From the NCBI RefSeq assembly GCF_030247195.1, contig NC_080671.1:200430625-200494624 (forward strand): a stretch of DNA of 64,000 nucleotides, in the 5' to 3' direction. A program made the position numbers and the translations under genes. The notes beneath the pieces are model-generated. The model saw only the letters and a program-made list of their open reading frames with translations, was not told where the DNA came from and did not search any database. The DNA is from Topomyia yanbarensis. Its lineage: Eukaryota; Arthropoda; Insecta; Diptera; Culicidae. Positions 12,974 to 22,949 of the stretch are shown one piece after another (the first letter of the stretch is position 1; every line of letters starts with the position of its first letter).

Positions 12974-15033
12974 TTACGGTGCGATCTTTTCAATTTCGTC
13001 CGAGTTCTCCGCGTCTAGCAACTGAATCTTTTTCCAGAAGTGTTTTTCGATTGATCTGCAAATCATCATGCTTCGATCACTGCCCACTAGGTTGATGGTG
13101 ATTCCGTTCTGTTAAAGAAGTGGGAAGAAATACAATCTATAGGATCACAAGAATGAGTCACACTTACCGAATCTACCGGTGCGTCTAATTCGATGTAGAT
13201 ACGTTTTGCAATCGGCTCGTCCCTGCTAATCCATCGGCAGGTCGAAGTTGATGACAATGGTCACCTGTTCAACATCGATACCTAAGGCGGAAGAATCTCC
13301 CCGTAACCTGGTGCTGCAGCCAGAATCAAGTGGTGGAACTTACCCCTAGATAAAACGTTCGTTGCAATCAATACCTTCTCTAGTCCGGCTCAGGATCGAT
13401 CCAGAACGGCCAACCGTTGCTCCGCCGTTAGATCACCGGACAGTACCGCTACTGAGTGATTATCCTGGTCCAACCGGCCGTTTTGCGTGCCTGTTTCGAT
13501 CGATTAACAATGCCGAAAATAAGTTTACTTGGAGTTTACAACTGTCCTATACATCATATGACAGAAAATGATCGCTTGTCCGACGGTAATCACACCGTAC
13601 ATGTTTGAAATTGCTTGATATTTCTCGTCCTGGTTGCGGCATTTGACGTAGTAGTGTTTGGTGTTATCGAGTGATTCTTGCTCCCGCACCAGAAGAATCA
13701 TGATCGGATTGGTTACGATGTACTGGGCGAATCCCATCACCTCCCGCTCGTACGTGGCTAAAAAGAACAGCGATCATAACGCCCGTCTCGTCCGGTACAA
13801 AAATTGCAATCTTCTTAAGGTCGAACGCCCGGCTGTTCCGATGATGATATGATTAGTCAGCTTCGCCCCTTTGACGATCTTCTCACCGCGAACGGTTTAA
13901 CCAAGTTCGATTTCCGTGCAAAACTTTGCCGTTTTGCAGCTACTTTCCCCTTCTGAATTGCCAGTTCATACGTGGGGAAAGGCAAATCACCTGCGGATAG
14001 TTTTTCAACGGATCGACTCGATTGAGCATTGCCAGCACGAAGGCAGTGGTTTTTCTTGTTCCCGACCAACTCTGGGCAATTATGTTCTGTGGCGGATCGG
14101 CCAACAGAGTAGGTTGAGCCGTCTTCTGAATCTTGGAAGGAGCGTTGAAACCAATAGCATAGACTTCCTGAAGCAGTTCCGAATTCATGTGCAAAGCTTC
14201 GAAAGTTTTAACCAAGTATAGCTGCGAAGAAGGATCCTTCACCTCCAGATCCAGCTTTGATTCTACTAGACTTTTGCGAATAAGTTTAATTAGCAAACTT
14301 GCATCCGCCGGGCTAAAAGATGAATCATGGATAATTTTAAAGCTGATATGAAATATTTCTGGAGAAAAATTTGAATAGGACGTAAGTAACAATAAGATTC
14401 TTTTTGGTGTGTTTCTCTTCTGTTAATTACTCGGTCGTTTCAATATTTAGTACTCAACTCTTTGCCTAATATTCTAGTAAAAACTATCGGCTTTCGATAT
14501 GTACTGGAAAATTAGTGTAAAGTGTTATAAAGACGTAATAATCGAAACAGAAAGTAAACAGAGAGAGGCTCTCAATGTTACTTATGTCCTAATCAAAATT
14601 TTCTCCAGATTTCGACTTACTTGAATGCCTCTGCATCTTCCGTGGAGGAAGCTGTTTCTCCATTTTTGCTAGCAGCTTTTTTTTTTCTTCAGGAGCTGCT
14701 AAAGTCTTAATTTCTGTAGCTACCGAAAACAAAACTGCAGGTGCAGCCGTTTCTACGGGAGTAATTTGATCGCTGGTTCTACTGGCGGTGAACTAGAAGG
14801 TTTTTCCGCATTCTCTTTCTTTGGGCTGTCAGCCGCCGGCTCTGGTTCCTTATCCTTAGGGATACTCAGATCGATAACCTACTTGTATTGAAAAGAAAAA
14901 TTCAAAACCTATGGAAAAACTATCGCTCCAAAAATAGGTTAGTTCGTTATGACAAAAAAAAACACTTACCGAGTGCAGAAATTTCCTGATCCTCCCTCCA
15001 CCTTTTGACCCAGTTATCGGCAGCACTTGCCAT
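12974..15033 (-). pseudogene. Pseudogene of DEAD-box RNA helicase Dbp5/DDX19
   Basis: The intact family member is the mRNA export helicase acting at the nuclear pore. Reading the minus strand from 15033, MASAADNWVKRW starts an N-terminal exon. Later blocks read LIRKSLVESKLDLEVKDPSS, YAIGFNAPSKIQ, DPPQNIIAQS, then FAQYIVTNP, DEKYQAISNMYGVITVGQAI, GIDVEQVTIVINFDLP, TYLHRI and the C-terminal LLDAENSDEIEKIAP with a stop at 12974. Introns with GT/AG borders survive, for example between RRTGRF and NGITINLVGSDRS, so it is not a retrocopy. It is dead. Walker A reads SGTRKT instead of GTGKT and the DEAD box reads DETG. There is a stop inside the DLPMD region, several frameshifts, and a deletion after the DETG block. 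It lies wholly inside the TTA-flanked element. Confidence 0.88.
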
Positions 15034-16410
15034 CGTTTCGACCGGGTATTAAAATTCAAAAGCTACAATATATGGAAAAAGGTCCCAAACAGCACGGATA
15101 CTGTCACTCCGGTGGTTTATTCCTTGCAATTGGCTGAACTTTTGCCCAGAGCGACCTTGCGGAAAAAAACGCCTTCTTTTGTCTGCTCACTTCGCTGCCA
15201 TGAAACCGATGATGAGCGCTTTTTTCCAAACGAGTCACACGGTTGGCCCGATTGAATATGTCGCGCGTGTAGAGTATGCTTCCATTATGTTTGTTCTGTA
15301 AATTGACAAGGACATCTAAATATGCAAAGGAATGCTTGGAGGAGAGAAGCTACTGTTAAACACATACCGAAAGAGAAAGTCCTTTCCGAGGATCTTGATG
15401 TTGTATTTACTGTTGGCCCATTATCACCGTGTTCTGCTGCTGGGTGGTTACCATGGCATTATGTTGCTGGTGTTCGGTGATGTGTATCCGCTATGGTTGC
15501 TGTTCGATCTGAAAAAAATATGATGAAAAATATCCGTGAATGAGTGAACGCGAGCTTTTGAAAGAATAGGGTATTACATTACAATGTACTGAACACGGTA
15601 CTGATCCTTCGAAACTAAAAAAGGTAGTAAAAATGACTCACCTTGCTGCACCAACTGAATAAAAAAAGTCCACGCACGCGGCGTGGTACAGTACAGTATG
15701 CTGCTGCTACTGTGTTTGAAAGTGCTGTTGATGTATCTTTTTTTGCGGTTGACCAATAGTCTTCTACATTTGGCCCTGATTGACTTGGATCGATTGCACG
15801 TCAGTTGAACGTTGTTGCTACCGATCTGTCGGATGATGGTCATGGTCTGGGGGAAATCTTAATTTTCTGATGTTGCTGGCGATAAGCACTGGAATTGTGG
15901 TTGCTAGCTGCTGCTGGGATGGAATCACGAGCACTGTGGAGGCAGCGATATTTTCATGCAAGCAACTGGTAGGAGCCAAGGCAGTAATATGACGTTTGTG
16001 TTTGACTCTGATTTCTCTACATCAGGAAGGTAACCGCTGGTAAGAATAGTGGCAGGCAAGTTTTACGACAGAATGTGCCGATAAAGTGTGTCCGTTGGGT
16101 CCATTATTCGTAAAAAAAAGCTCTTGTTGCTTTGTTGGTTCTGAGCTGTAATTGCTGTGGTTCTTTTTTGAGAGATTGTTGGTAGCTGCTGGATTTGGAG
16201 TTGTTGGTACTGCTACGGTTGTATCGATTTAATGTTGGTTGGCTGATTGCCAGATCCGGGATGTTGAGTCAAGTTGAGCTGATTTGTAGCATCTGGTTGT
16301 TGTTGATGAAAACTTATCAAGTAGATAGATGGCTGCTGCTTCAGCTGCTGACGAAAAATGCTGCTCTTGTGGCTGCTTTGTTCGGGTGTGCCTGTAAATA
16401 ATAATAATTA
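15034..16410 (-). pseudogene. Glutamine-rich coding relics upstream of the helicase copy
   Basis: On the minus strand, short open stretches have protein-like composition but no continuous frame: HNAMVTTQQQNTVIMGQQ (about 15400-15480), MTIIRQIGSNNVQLTCNRSK (about 15780-15843), and a Q/N/T-rich stretch in 16195-16400. GTTGCTG runs on the plus strand reflect CAA/CAG codons. I do not recognise the gene. It may be the neighbour or promoter-side sequence captured with Dbp5. Confidence 0.35.
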
Positions 16411-16486
16411 CTAGAAACAATCACAATTCCAAAAATATTTTAAAACTTACCATTCAAATTCAAAATATTGATTCCCAAAACTACAA

Positions 16487-16577
16487 AATTTTGACAGGTC
16501 GCGATGAAAAAAAATACAAAAAATTACTAATCTTGTGTTTTTTTATATGTTTTCATTGCAACCTGTCAAAATTTCGC
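16487..16577. repeat. Hairpin near the right end of the Pack-type element
   Basis: CAAAATTTTGACAGGTCGCG at the left pairs with CAACCTGTCAAAATTTCGCG at the right across an A/T-rich loop. It is a small nested MITE or part of the element's subterminal region. Confidence 0.6.
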
Positions 16578-17034
16578 GAGCCTCCGTGCGAAATAATACC
16601 ATTGACCATTATTTCGCAAGGAAAAAGTTTGCCTTGGTGACAGCGCATAGAAAGCAGCGCTATCTCGCGGAAGTATTATGAAACTTATCGTTTGTCGAAC
16701 CGTGTCTCGGCTGACTGCATTTTTCGTTATCGTTTTCGCGAGAGCTGCGTACCGCTTACGAAATGGAAACGAAAATTTTTTTCGCGAGCATTTCGCGACG
16801 TTTTTTATGCATAGGTTTTGTATAGGAAATTTCATTTCGCAAGAGGTGCATACTTAGCTTCAAGCCGAAAAAACAAGAGGATATGAAGAAGAAAAGCACA
16901 ACCAAATGACGTAGTGGGCCTTTCTGTTGCCATATGTTTTATTTCGGTTCGGTCATAGTTAATTTAATCATTAATACACATTAATTTAAATACACTCAAA
17001 AGTGTTAAATGTTCCCACCTTTCTCTCCATCTTG

Positions 17035-18342
17035 AATTAGACCCGAAAGACTGGGGAATTTTACGTCTGAATGGTTCAGCTCCTGATTGGTTGATTCTGA
17101 CTTTTTGCTCCGTACGCAATGTTACTGCAGGGATAGCGAAATGATGTTTGGCAGTGTTGCTATTGGCTCTCGTGAAACTTATCCGGTCGACGCGCCAACT
17201 AGATTTCATTATTCGTACCAGTCAAATGATAAAAATATTTTCTTGCATTGATGATGTAGGACGGTTGTACTATTTTAATTGTTTTAAGATAAACAATACA
17301 TAGTTCCACAAAAAAATTTATTACGGGTGATAAGAAAAAACTCGTTCTTTAGTTTGGCACCAAAACATTCAGTCGAACTCGACATTTTATTGCGAATTAT
17401 TGAGATCCGGAATTATTTTTGTATTGTTGAGGTTATGTCGGTTGTTTTAGATACGGGAAATGTTTACTTAGAAATTGGATTTATCAATGGATAACCTCGA
17501 CTTTCAATACCTGCACTCTTTAATCCGGTGATTTTCGCCCACTATCGTGTTTTTATTGAGATTTCAATCTCTAAATTTCATTTTAGCATAAACTGAAACC
17601 GGAAGATTGAATTCTTAGTGGTGTATCAAGAAATTTACCATCGAGATATTTTTCAAACGTAGGAAACATATTTTCTTCATCAATTTTTCTGTTCATTAGA
17701 TGAAATCACATTTGATTATAATTTTGATTGAATTAATGAATTTCAAAATTTAATTTTCAATGTGTTTTGACAGTTGAAAATAAAAACATCATCATTGCAC
17801 TTTCATGCCATCTTGCGGTCTACATCCAGCTTTAGATCGCGAATATTTAAAGGAAAATATTGCTATCACTTTTGACAAATAAAATGATTATCGTTAAAAA
17901 GTAAAAATGACTAAATTGAAGTGAAATTGTGCAGCAAAGTGAATCAAGTATTTATCATACATTTACCGTATACGTGGTTGATTAACTTTAACAAAAATAA
18001 GACAGAAATTACCTATAATCAAAAATTATTCAGAAAATGGCTTCATCAAACCTTACTAAACACCCACGACGTGGAAAAACGGTGCCCTTCATCAATATGG
18101 TGGATTCAAGATACAAAATATTGCCAGCATAAAATAAATTAACAAGACTCCATTTTCATTAATAAAAATAGCAACACAGGGCAGGGCAGGGAGAAAATGT
18201 GCGAAAAGAAGAATGCTGAATGAAAAATAAGACGCCGATTGTCACGTCGTGTCTTAGGATAACTCAAGGAAAGAGTAAACTAATTGTCACCATAACCATT
18301 TTCTATATACAGCCAAAGAGAACATTGAGTTCTTTGCGACCG
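17035..18342. other. AT-rich stretch with no recognised feature
   Basis: I see no gene, no convincing open reading above 75 codons and no clear inverted ends here. A GGGCAGGGCAGGGAG run lies near 18179. Confidence 0.4.
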
Positions 18343-18484
18343 GTCTCACGAACACTAATGAAGCTTCCTGGTTGAAAACAATCCCATTTACTTTTGCCGT
18401 CTTTGTTTATTATTTTCCACCAGCTTGTGATGTAGTATTTGTGTCATGTGGCGTGTACGTACATGGGCCGTAGAAAAGTCTATG
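18343..18484 (+). repeat. Direct repeat, copy 1 (142 bp)
   Basis: Runs from TCTCACGAACACT through CCTTCCTGG/CTTCCTGGTTGAAAACAATC to GTAGAAAAGTCTAT. It is about 90% identical to 18671-18811 in the same orientation. Confidence 0.75.
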
Positions 18485-18670
18485 TTGTGTGACGTAATGC
18501 TCGATTGGCTCTGGCATTTGACATGTTCAATTGGCTCCGCTCAGTGTCTCCGCATAACTATCAATATAGTAACTATAATTAATTAACACAGTCAGTAAGA
18601 AAACGGAGAGAGACGAATAGTGTGATGCCAAAAATCGATGTCAACATTTCATTGAGTTTTAGTCGCTCGA

Positions 18671-18811
18671 TCTCACGAACACTTCTGCACCTTCCTGGTT
18701 GAAAACAATCCCATTTGCTTTTGCCGTCTTTGTTTATTATTTTCCACCAGCTAATGATGTAGTATTTGTGCCATGTGACGTGTACGTACATGAGTCGTAG
18801 AAAAGTCTATA
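18671..18811 (+). repeat. Direct repeat, copy 2 (141 bp)
   Basis: Second copy of 18343-18484, about 330 bp away. The interval between them (18584-18640) carries an end fragment of the MITE seen at 8282-8731. This fits a duplicated host segment or degraded element ends around an insertion. Confidence 0.75.
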
Positions 18812-18851
18812 TGGTATTAAATACAATATGTATTATCGTTATAGTTGAAAC

Positions 18852-19025
18852 CTGGAAAACACAACCAGCGACAATCGTTTTTTTCTCTTGTGCAGTGCTA
18901 ATCCATAATGTCGGAAGTAGTGCGCTGCATAGCGCATCATTGTATGAATACAGCGCACTATTTCCGACGTGATTCTATTGTTTAGAACCAGAGAAAATAC
19001 GATTGTCGTTGGTTAGATTTTCCAG
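18852..19025. mobile_element. Hairpin MITE (174 bp)
   Basis: CTGGAAAACACAACCAGCGA at the left and its near complement at the right (TCGTTGGTTAGATTTTCCAG) enclose matching ACAATCGT, CTCT, TCGGAA and TAGTGCGCTG blocks. The arms are about 75 bp. Non-coding. Confidence 0.75.
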
Positions 19026-19335
19026 TTTTCAACTGCAAACAGAATATACTGATGTTGAGAAATGGCGTGTGAAAAATTACCTCGTATTCTATATTCCCAT
19101 TTACGCACTGGAACTTGATATAAGAACCAAATAACGTTTAACCAGATTTTTTTCAAAAATTGTATTTTGAACGGTTGGATTTTCCAGTTTTCAACTGCAA
19201 ACAGAATATACTGATGTTGAGAAATGGCGTGTGAAAAATTACCTCGTATTCTATATTCCCATTTATGCACTGGAACTTGATATAAGAACCAAATAACGTT
19301 TAACCAGATTTATTTGAAAAATTGTATTTTGAACG
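19016..19335 (+). repeat. Tandem duplication, 162-bp unit x2
   Basis: Two head-to-tail copies start at 19016 and 19178 (GATTTTCCAGTTTTCAACTG...). They are almost identical, including GATGTTGAGAAATGGCGTGT. A diverged third copy is at 20268-20432. The open reading through them on the minus strand repeats itself and is not a gene. Confidence 0.85.
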
Positions 19336-19495
19336 ATTATTGCAGATAAATGTGTTGGTCTCATTTTGAAACATCACACTGGTTTTGTGCCCTGGTCCTC
19401 TCCCATCAACCATTTTCAGCGAAGGCTGGATGTTATTGGTTCGAATCAAAACGTCTCGAAAGTAAACAAAGTTCATTCCGTAGCGTCAAACTGTT

Positions 19496-19575
19496 CTAAT
19501 TCGTATTCCGGCTCCAGTGACACAACCGATTCTAGTCAGAATCGGTTGTGTCGCTGGAGCCGGAATTCGAATTAG
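19496..19575. repeat. 80-bp near-perfect palindrome
   Basis: CTAATTCGTATTCCGGCTCC then AGTGACACAACCGATTCT is followed by a 4 base spacer and its reverse complement with two mismatches. The arms are 38 bp. It would extrude as a cruciform or hairpin. Confidence 0.85.
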
Positions 19576-19579
19576 CACA

Positions 19580-20260
19580 GCAAGAATTCTGGTTCATTTC
19601 CGGTTGAACTTTACTGGGTTCCGGTAACCATCCGATACCCTTCAGGAACCTCTGTTTAAGGTGTACCAGCATAACCGAGGCCTAGGGACCGAAGTAGCGC
19701 ACAGCCTCTGAGGATCCGCCGGGCGAGGTGGCAGCCAACCCGCCGGCGGAAACAAGCGAACCTGTGATCCACTCGTTTGGGGCTATACCTAGTTTAAACA
19801 CAGACTAGCAGACATAACACCATGAGGAAATTCCTTCAAAAAATATCCATCCGTCAATATTACTAGAACACTAGCTCCACCTTTTATACACGGTCCCAAC
19901 CACTCATTTGCAAAAAGGTTATCCCACAGGCTCGGGAACAATTTTTCACTAGTGGTCTATCCCCCGTATACTTGCGCATATATCAGTGGCGCCATAATCT
20001 CAAATGCGGCCACAGTCCCAAATCAAAAATATATATTTAATATTACCGTTAAAGCGGGCAAAGAATCGTTTTCGAGTGTTATGTTTGTTAGTCTGTGGTT
20101 GAGCAGTAGTGAAGTCGGACAGCATGCGCAAAAGCGACGTGGCGTAGCCACATTGGGTGGTGGAATCAAAATGAAATTGGCAACGCTAGTAAAATGTAAA
20201 CATAAATGAACACTCCGGATGAACATATCGACGTCAACATTTCATAAGGCATTATCTACA
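19580..20260. other. Mixed repeat debris with a GC-rich patch
   Basis: Bases 19650-19790 are GC-richer (CCGCCGGGCGAGGTGGCAGC) than their surroundings, and I do not recognise them. AACACTAGCTCCACC at 19868 resembles AACACTAGCGCCGCC at 9499. No open frame has coding character. Confidence 0.35.
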
Positions 20261-20267
20261 ATATGCT

Positions 20268-20500
20268 CATACTGAGAAAATGGCGTCTGAAAAATTACAT
20301 CGTACTTTATATTCCCATTTATGAACTGGAGCTTGATTTAAGGACCAAACAACTCAATGCCGTGTTAAATTAACCATTTTTTCCTAATAATATAACAGAT
20401 TTATTTAAAAAAATTGTATTTTGAACGTTTTTTGTAGATAAATGTTTTGGTCCCTTTTGAAACATCGCACTGGTTTTGTGCCCTCTCCCATAATCCCTTT
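20268..20500 (+). repeat. Diverged copy of the 19.0-19.4 kb repeat
   Basis: Aligns in order with 19060-19410: AAATGGCGTCTGAAAAATTA, then TATATTCCCATTTATG..CTGGA, ATTGTATTTTGAACG, GATAAATGTTTTGGTC and GAAACATCGCACTGGTTTTG. Confidence 0.7.
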
Positions 20501-20507
20501 TCGGCGA

Positions 20508-20825
20508 GACGTTAGCTTATAGTGCGTGCGGGTGAGCCCTTTTGTTTACAGCAAATGATTATGTGACGTTTATTTTGATCCCTTTCTTGGTGTTGCGATG
20601 TTTTTGTTCCCTTTTCAAGTATAGTCTTTTTCATTAAGAAAAGGGCCCATAAACAAATTTTTCCGTTTTGTTGTTTGGTGTTTATGAGCCGTTGATTTTT
20701 GAGGGGAAGTGAAAGGGAACATAAGCAAAACAAGTTATTTTGCTTATGTGCCTTTTCATTAATCCATTATTTCCCCAACAGCCAGGTTTCAGAATCGGCT
20801 TATTTAAGGTATGTATAAAGCTTTG
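20508..20825 (+). repeat. Direct repeat, copy 1 (318 bp)
   Basis: From GACGTTAGCTTATAG through GGGTGAGCCCTTTTGTTTAC, TAGTCTTTTTCATTAAGAAA and ACAGCCAGGTTTCAGAAT to AAAGCTTTG. Repeated at 20963-21227 with small deletions. Confidence 0.75.
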
Positions 20826-20962
20826 TTAGTGTCCATTTGAAGTAAGTATTAACCGGAATTGTTTACGTTTTGTTTATCGGCCTATTTGAAATGTTCTCGT
20901 CGAATATTCAATTGACATTTCGACAACTTTTGATTCGAGCCAATAATAGGGGCCCTCAGCAA

Positions 20963-21227
20963 GACGTTAGCTCATGCGGGTGAGCCCTTTTGTTTACATT
21001 AAATTAATATGTGGGCCCTTGTCGAAAATAGTCTTTTTCATCAAGAAAAGGGCTCATAAACATTTTGTTGTTTTGTTGCTTCGAGTATATGAAGCGTTAA
21101 TTTTTGAAAGAAAGTGAAAGGTAACATAAACTAAAGTTATTTCGCTTTTGTGCCTTTTCGATAATCTATTATTTCGCGAACAGCCAGGCTTCAGAATTGG
21201 CTTGTTTAAGGTGTGTATAAAGCTTTG
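20963..21227 (+). repeat. Direct repeat, copy 2 (265 bp)
   Basis: Second, shorter copy of 20508-20825 in the same orientation, with the same landmarks in the same order. GAAATGTTCTCGT follows the unit here and also appears at 20889. Possibly solo remnants of a terminally repeated element; no primer-binding site was found. Confidence 0.75.
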
Positions 21228-21358
21228 AAATGTTCTCGTTGAAATACCTTATAGAGTTCTATGCAAATCATTTCACACACTAATTGGGAGTTTGTTTTCC
21301 TCCAGTTGTCATATATAAAACGGTCAGCCAATTTAAACGTTTTAAATAGCACTCCTGT

Positions 21359-21670
21359 CTAGGGGCAGATCACTTGTGATGCATTTTTTAAAATCAGCGA
21401 AATTAAATGCATTTCTTTGCATCAAAATAGAAATTCGTAATGCATTTTGCGTTGCATGCAATGTATTTTGCGTTGCGTGTAAGACATCAAAACCCTACAG
21501 AAACAGCCCTACATTCAACAAAACATCGAACAAAGTGGATCAGCGTAGGACGATTGTTAAGTAATCTTTTCTGCGAGGGAGTACAAAGTTGATGCAAAAA
21601 TGGAAATTAAATGCATTTTTTCTAAGTTGATGCAAATTTGTTATACATTCCTAGAGTGATCTGCCCCTAG
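21359..21670. mobile_element. hAT-type MITE, TIR CTAGGGGCAGATCACT, copy 1
   Basis: The 16 bp ends CTAGGGGCAGATCACT are perfect inverted repeats. Flanking octamers ACTCCTGT and TCCCCTGT agree at 6 of 8, fitting an aged 8 bp target duplication. The interior repeats ATGCATTT and GATGCAAA words and has no transposase. Confidence 0.75.
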
Positions 21671-21833
21671 TCCCCTGTAGTATTTATAATGGTGTTGGGA
21701 TGCTCTATGTCGCTCTAAAACTGCTATATTCCACCCTAAGGAGGAAAATTGGGTAAAAATCAAAATTTTTCACTAAAGCGAATTTTTATTTGGTAAAACC
21801 AGTCTTTGCACTTGAAGGGCACAAATCCTTATA

Positions 21834-22371
21834 TGTTACATGGGTGCGTTTCGGCTTCGCCTGATCAGAAATCGACACTAACTTTTTGTCGGAATAGATT
21901 AGCGCCGACTTGACGCAAATCCCACTGTGTCTCATCGGCATAAACAGAACTTCTGCTCGGACGGGACATAACGTTTGATCAGTCGTTCGATTGAAACACA
22001 AAGTGTGTTTTAGTTTCAAGGGATTTGCGCTAGGGGCTAAATTAAATGCATTTCTTTCCATCAAAATAGAAATTCGTAATGTATTTTGCGTTGCGTGTAA
22101 GACGTCAAGACCCTATAAAAAATCAGCCCTACATTCCACAAAACATCGAACAAAGTGAATCAGCGTAGGACGTTTGTTAAACAAAATTTTCTGTGAGGGA
22201 GTGCAAAGTTGATGCAAAAATGGAGATTAAATGCATTTTTTTCTAATTTGATGCAAATTTGTTATACATTTCTAGAGTGATCTGCCCCTAGGATTTGCGT
22301 CTAGCTTTCGCTAATTTATTCCGACAAAAAGTTAGTGTCGGTTTCTGATGAGGCGAAGCTGAAACGCACCC
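21834..22371. mobile_element. MITE with at least 70-bp inverted ends, split by copy 2 of the CTAGGGG MITE
   Basis: GTTACATGGGTGCGTTTCGG...GACACTAACTTTTTGTCGGA at the left pairs with the right end in reverse complement with few mismatches. The middle is interrupted at 22030-22291 by another MITE whose 8 bp target duplication is visible. Confidence 0.75.
22030..22291. mobile_element. hAT-type MITE, copy 2, with perfect 8-bp target duplication
   Basis: The right end AGTGATCTGCCCCTAG is intact. The left end keeps only CTAGGGG before joining interior sequence (a deletion of about 45 bp relative to copy 1). GATTTGCG occurs directly on both sides (22022-22029, 22292-22299), a perfect 8 bp duplication of the host MITE. 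Confidence 0.85.
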
Positions 22372-22403
22372 GTGTAACAAGCTCTAAAACTTATTCCGGA
22401 GAC

Positions 22404-22500
22404 GTACAATTCGTTGTCTAATGACAAAACGACACATGGACCCACGCTGCAGTCAAAACGATCATGTTTGTTAATGAAGCTGTCAAAATACAAGCAAAAT
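22404..22500 (-). repeat. Dispersed repeat, inverted partner of 225-320
   Basis: AATTCGTTGTCTAATGACAA, GCTGCAGTCAAAACGAT and GCTGTCAAAATACAAGC appear here as the reverse complement of the repeat upstream of MCM6. Confidence 0.6.
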
Positions 22501-22949
22501 ATAATTTTCGTTTTGAAAATCGTGAATTTCTATTTAAAAGTAGCGTTTGCGAACCAAATTTAATCGTCAAAGGGTTACAAATGAGTTTTTGTACCGAATG
22601 AAAAATTTTAATTACAATTTAATTGAATATTTAATAAAAGTGATTTATATAAAAAAATAATTTAGGAAGACAACCAAACTTTCGCCCAATTGTTTAAAGA
22701 AAACCAACTTTCATGCCTTTGGTTTGCATTAAGAAATATGACGATTTTACTGCGTATTAATTGATTTTGTTCGCGGGTTGTATGGTATTTGTCAAAATCA
22801 AAATCATTTTCTATAGTTTTGCGTTAGACAGCCTATAGCAGTTGGTCAGTTTCCATTATGAAAATAATACGACCGAAAAGGTATTTTCGATTTATTTTTC
22901 TCCACCTATGACAGGTGGAGGAAAACAAATAGTTGAACATACTAATACA

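Larger units (their letters stand above)
11416..16853. mobile_element. PIF/Harbinger-like Pack-type element carrying a helicase gene copy
   Basis: The ends GTATGCACCTCTTGCGAAAT (plus GA) are perfect 22 bp inverted repeats. Immediately outside is TTA on both sides (11413-11415 and 16854-16856), the 3 bp target duplication typical of PIF/Harbinger transposons. CGCGAAA motifs cluster just inside both ends. No transposase is visible. The 5438 bp body contains the decayed Dbp5 helicase copy with introns and further Q-rich coding relics, so it resembles gene-capturing Pack elements. Alternatively, two related MITEs could flank a host gene relic by chance; the single outer TTA pair argues against that. 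Confidence 0.6.
8946..17034. mobile_element. Composite element with long inverted arms, heavily nested
   Basis: The outermost bases CAAGATGGAGAGAAAGGTGG at 8946 recur inverted at 17034. The match continues inward in pieces. Bases 10005-10120 pair with 16970-16858 (AACTATGACCGAACCGAAA and the CTTCTTCATATCCTCTTG stretch), and 10118-10185 pair with 11290-11218 (ATGACAACCGCACTCACACA). The left arm is split by about 1 kb at 8995-10004. The right arm is split by a hairpin element (11305-11401) and by the 5.4 kb element at 11416-16853. No clear target duplication is seen at the outer ends. It is best read as a foldback-like element degraded by later insertions. Confidence 0.55.

Noticed and set aside
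19013..19270. 85-codon minus-strand reading
   Set aside because: It contains the same 30-odd residue block twice because it lies in the 162-bp tandem duplication.
19010..21250. Paired direct repeats as LTRs of a retrotransposon or retrovirus-like element
   Set aside because: No primer-binding site, polypurine tract, gag/pol remnant or 4-6 bp duplication was found, so an LTR call is not supported.
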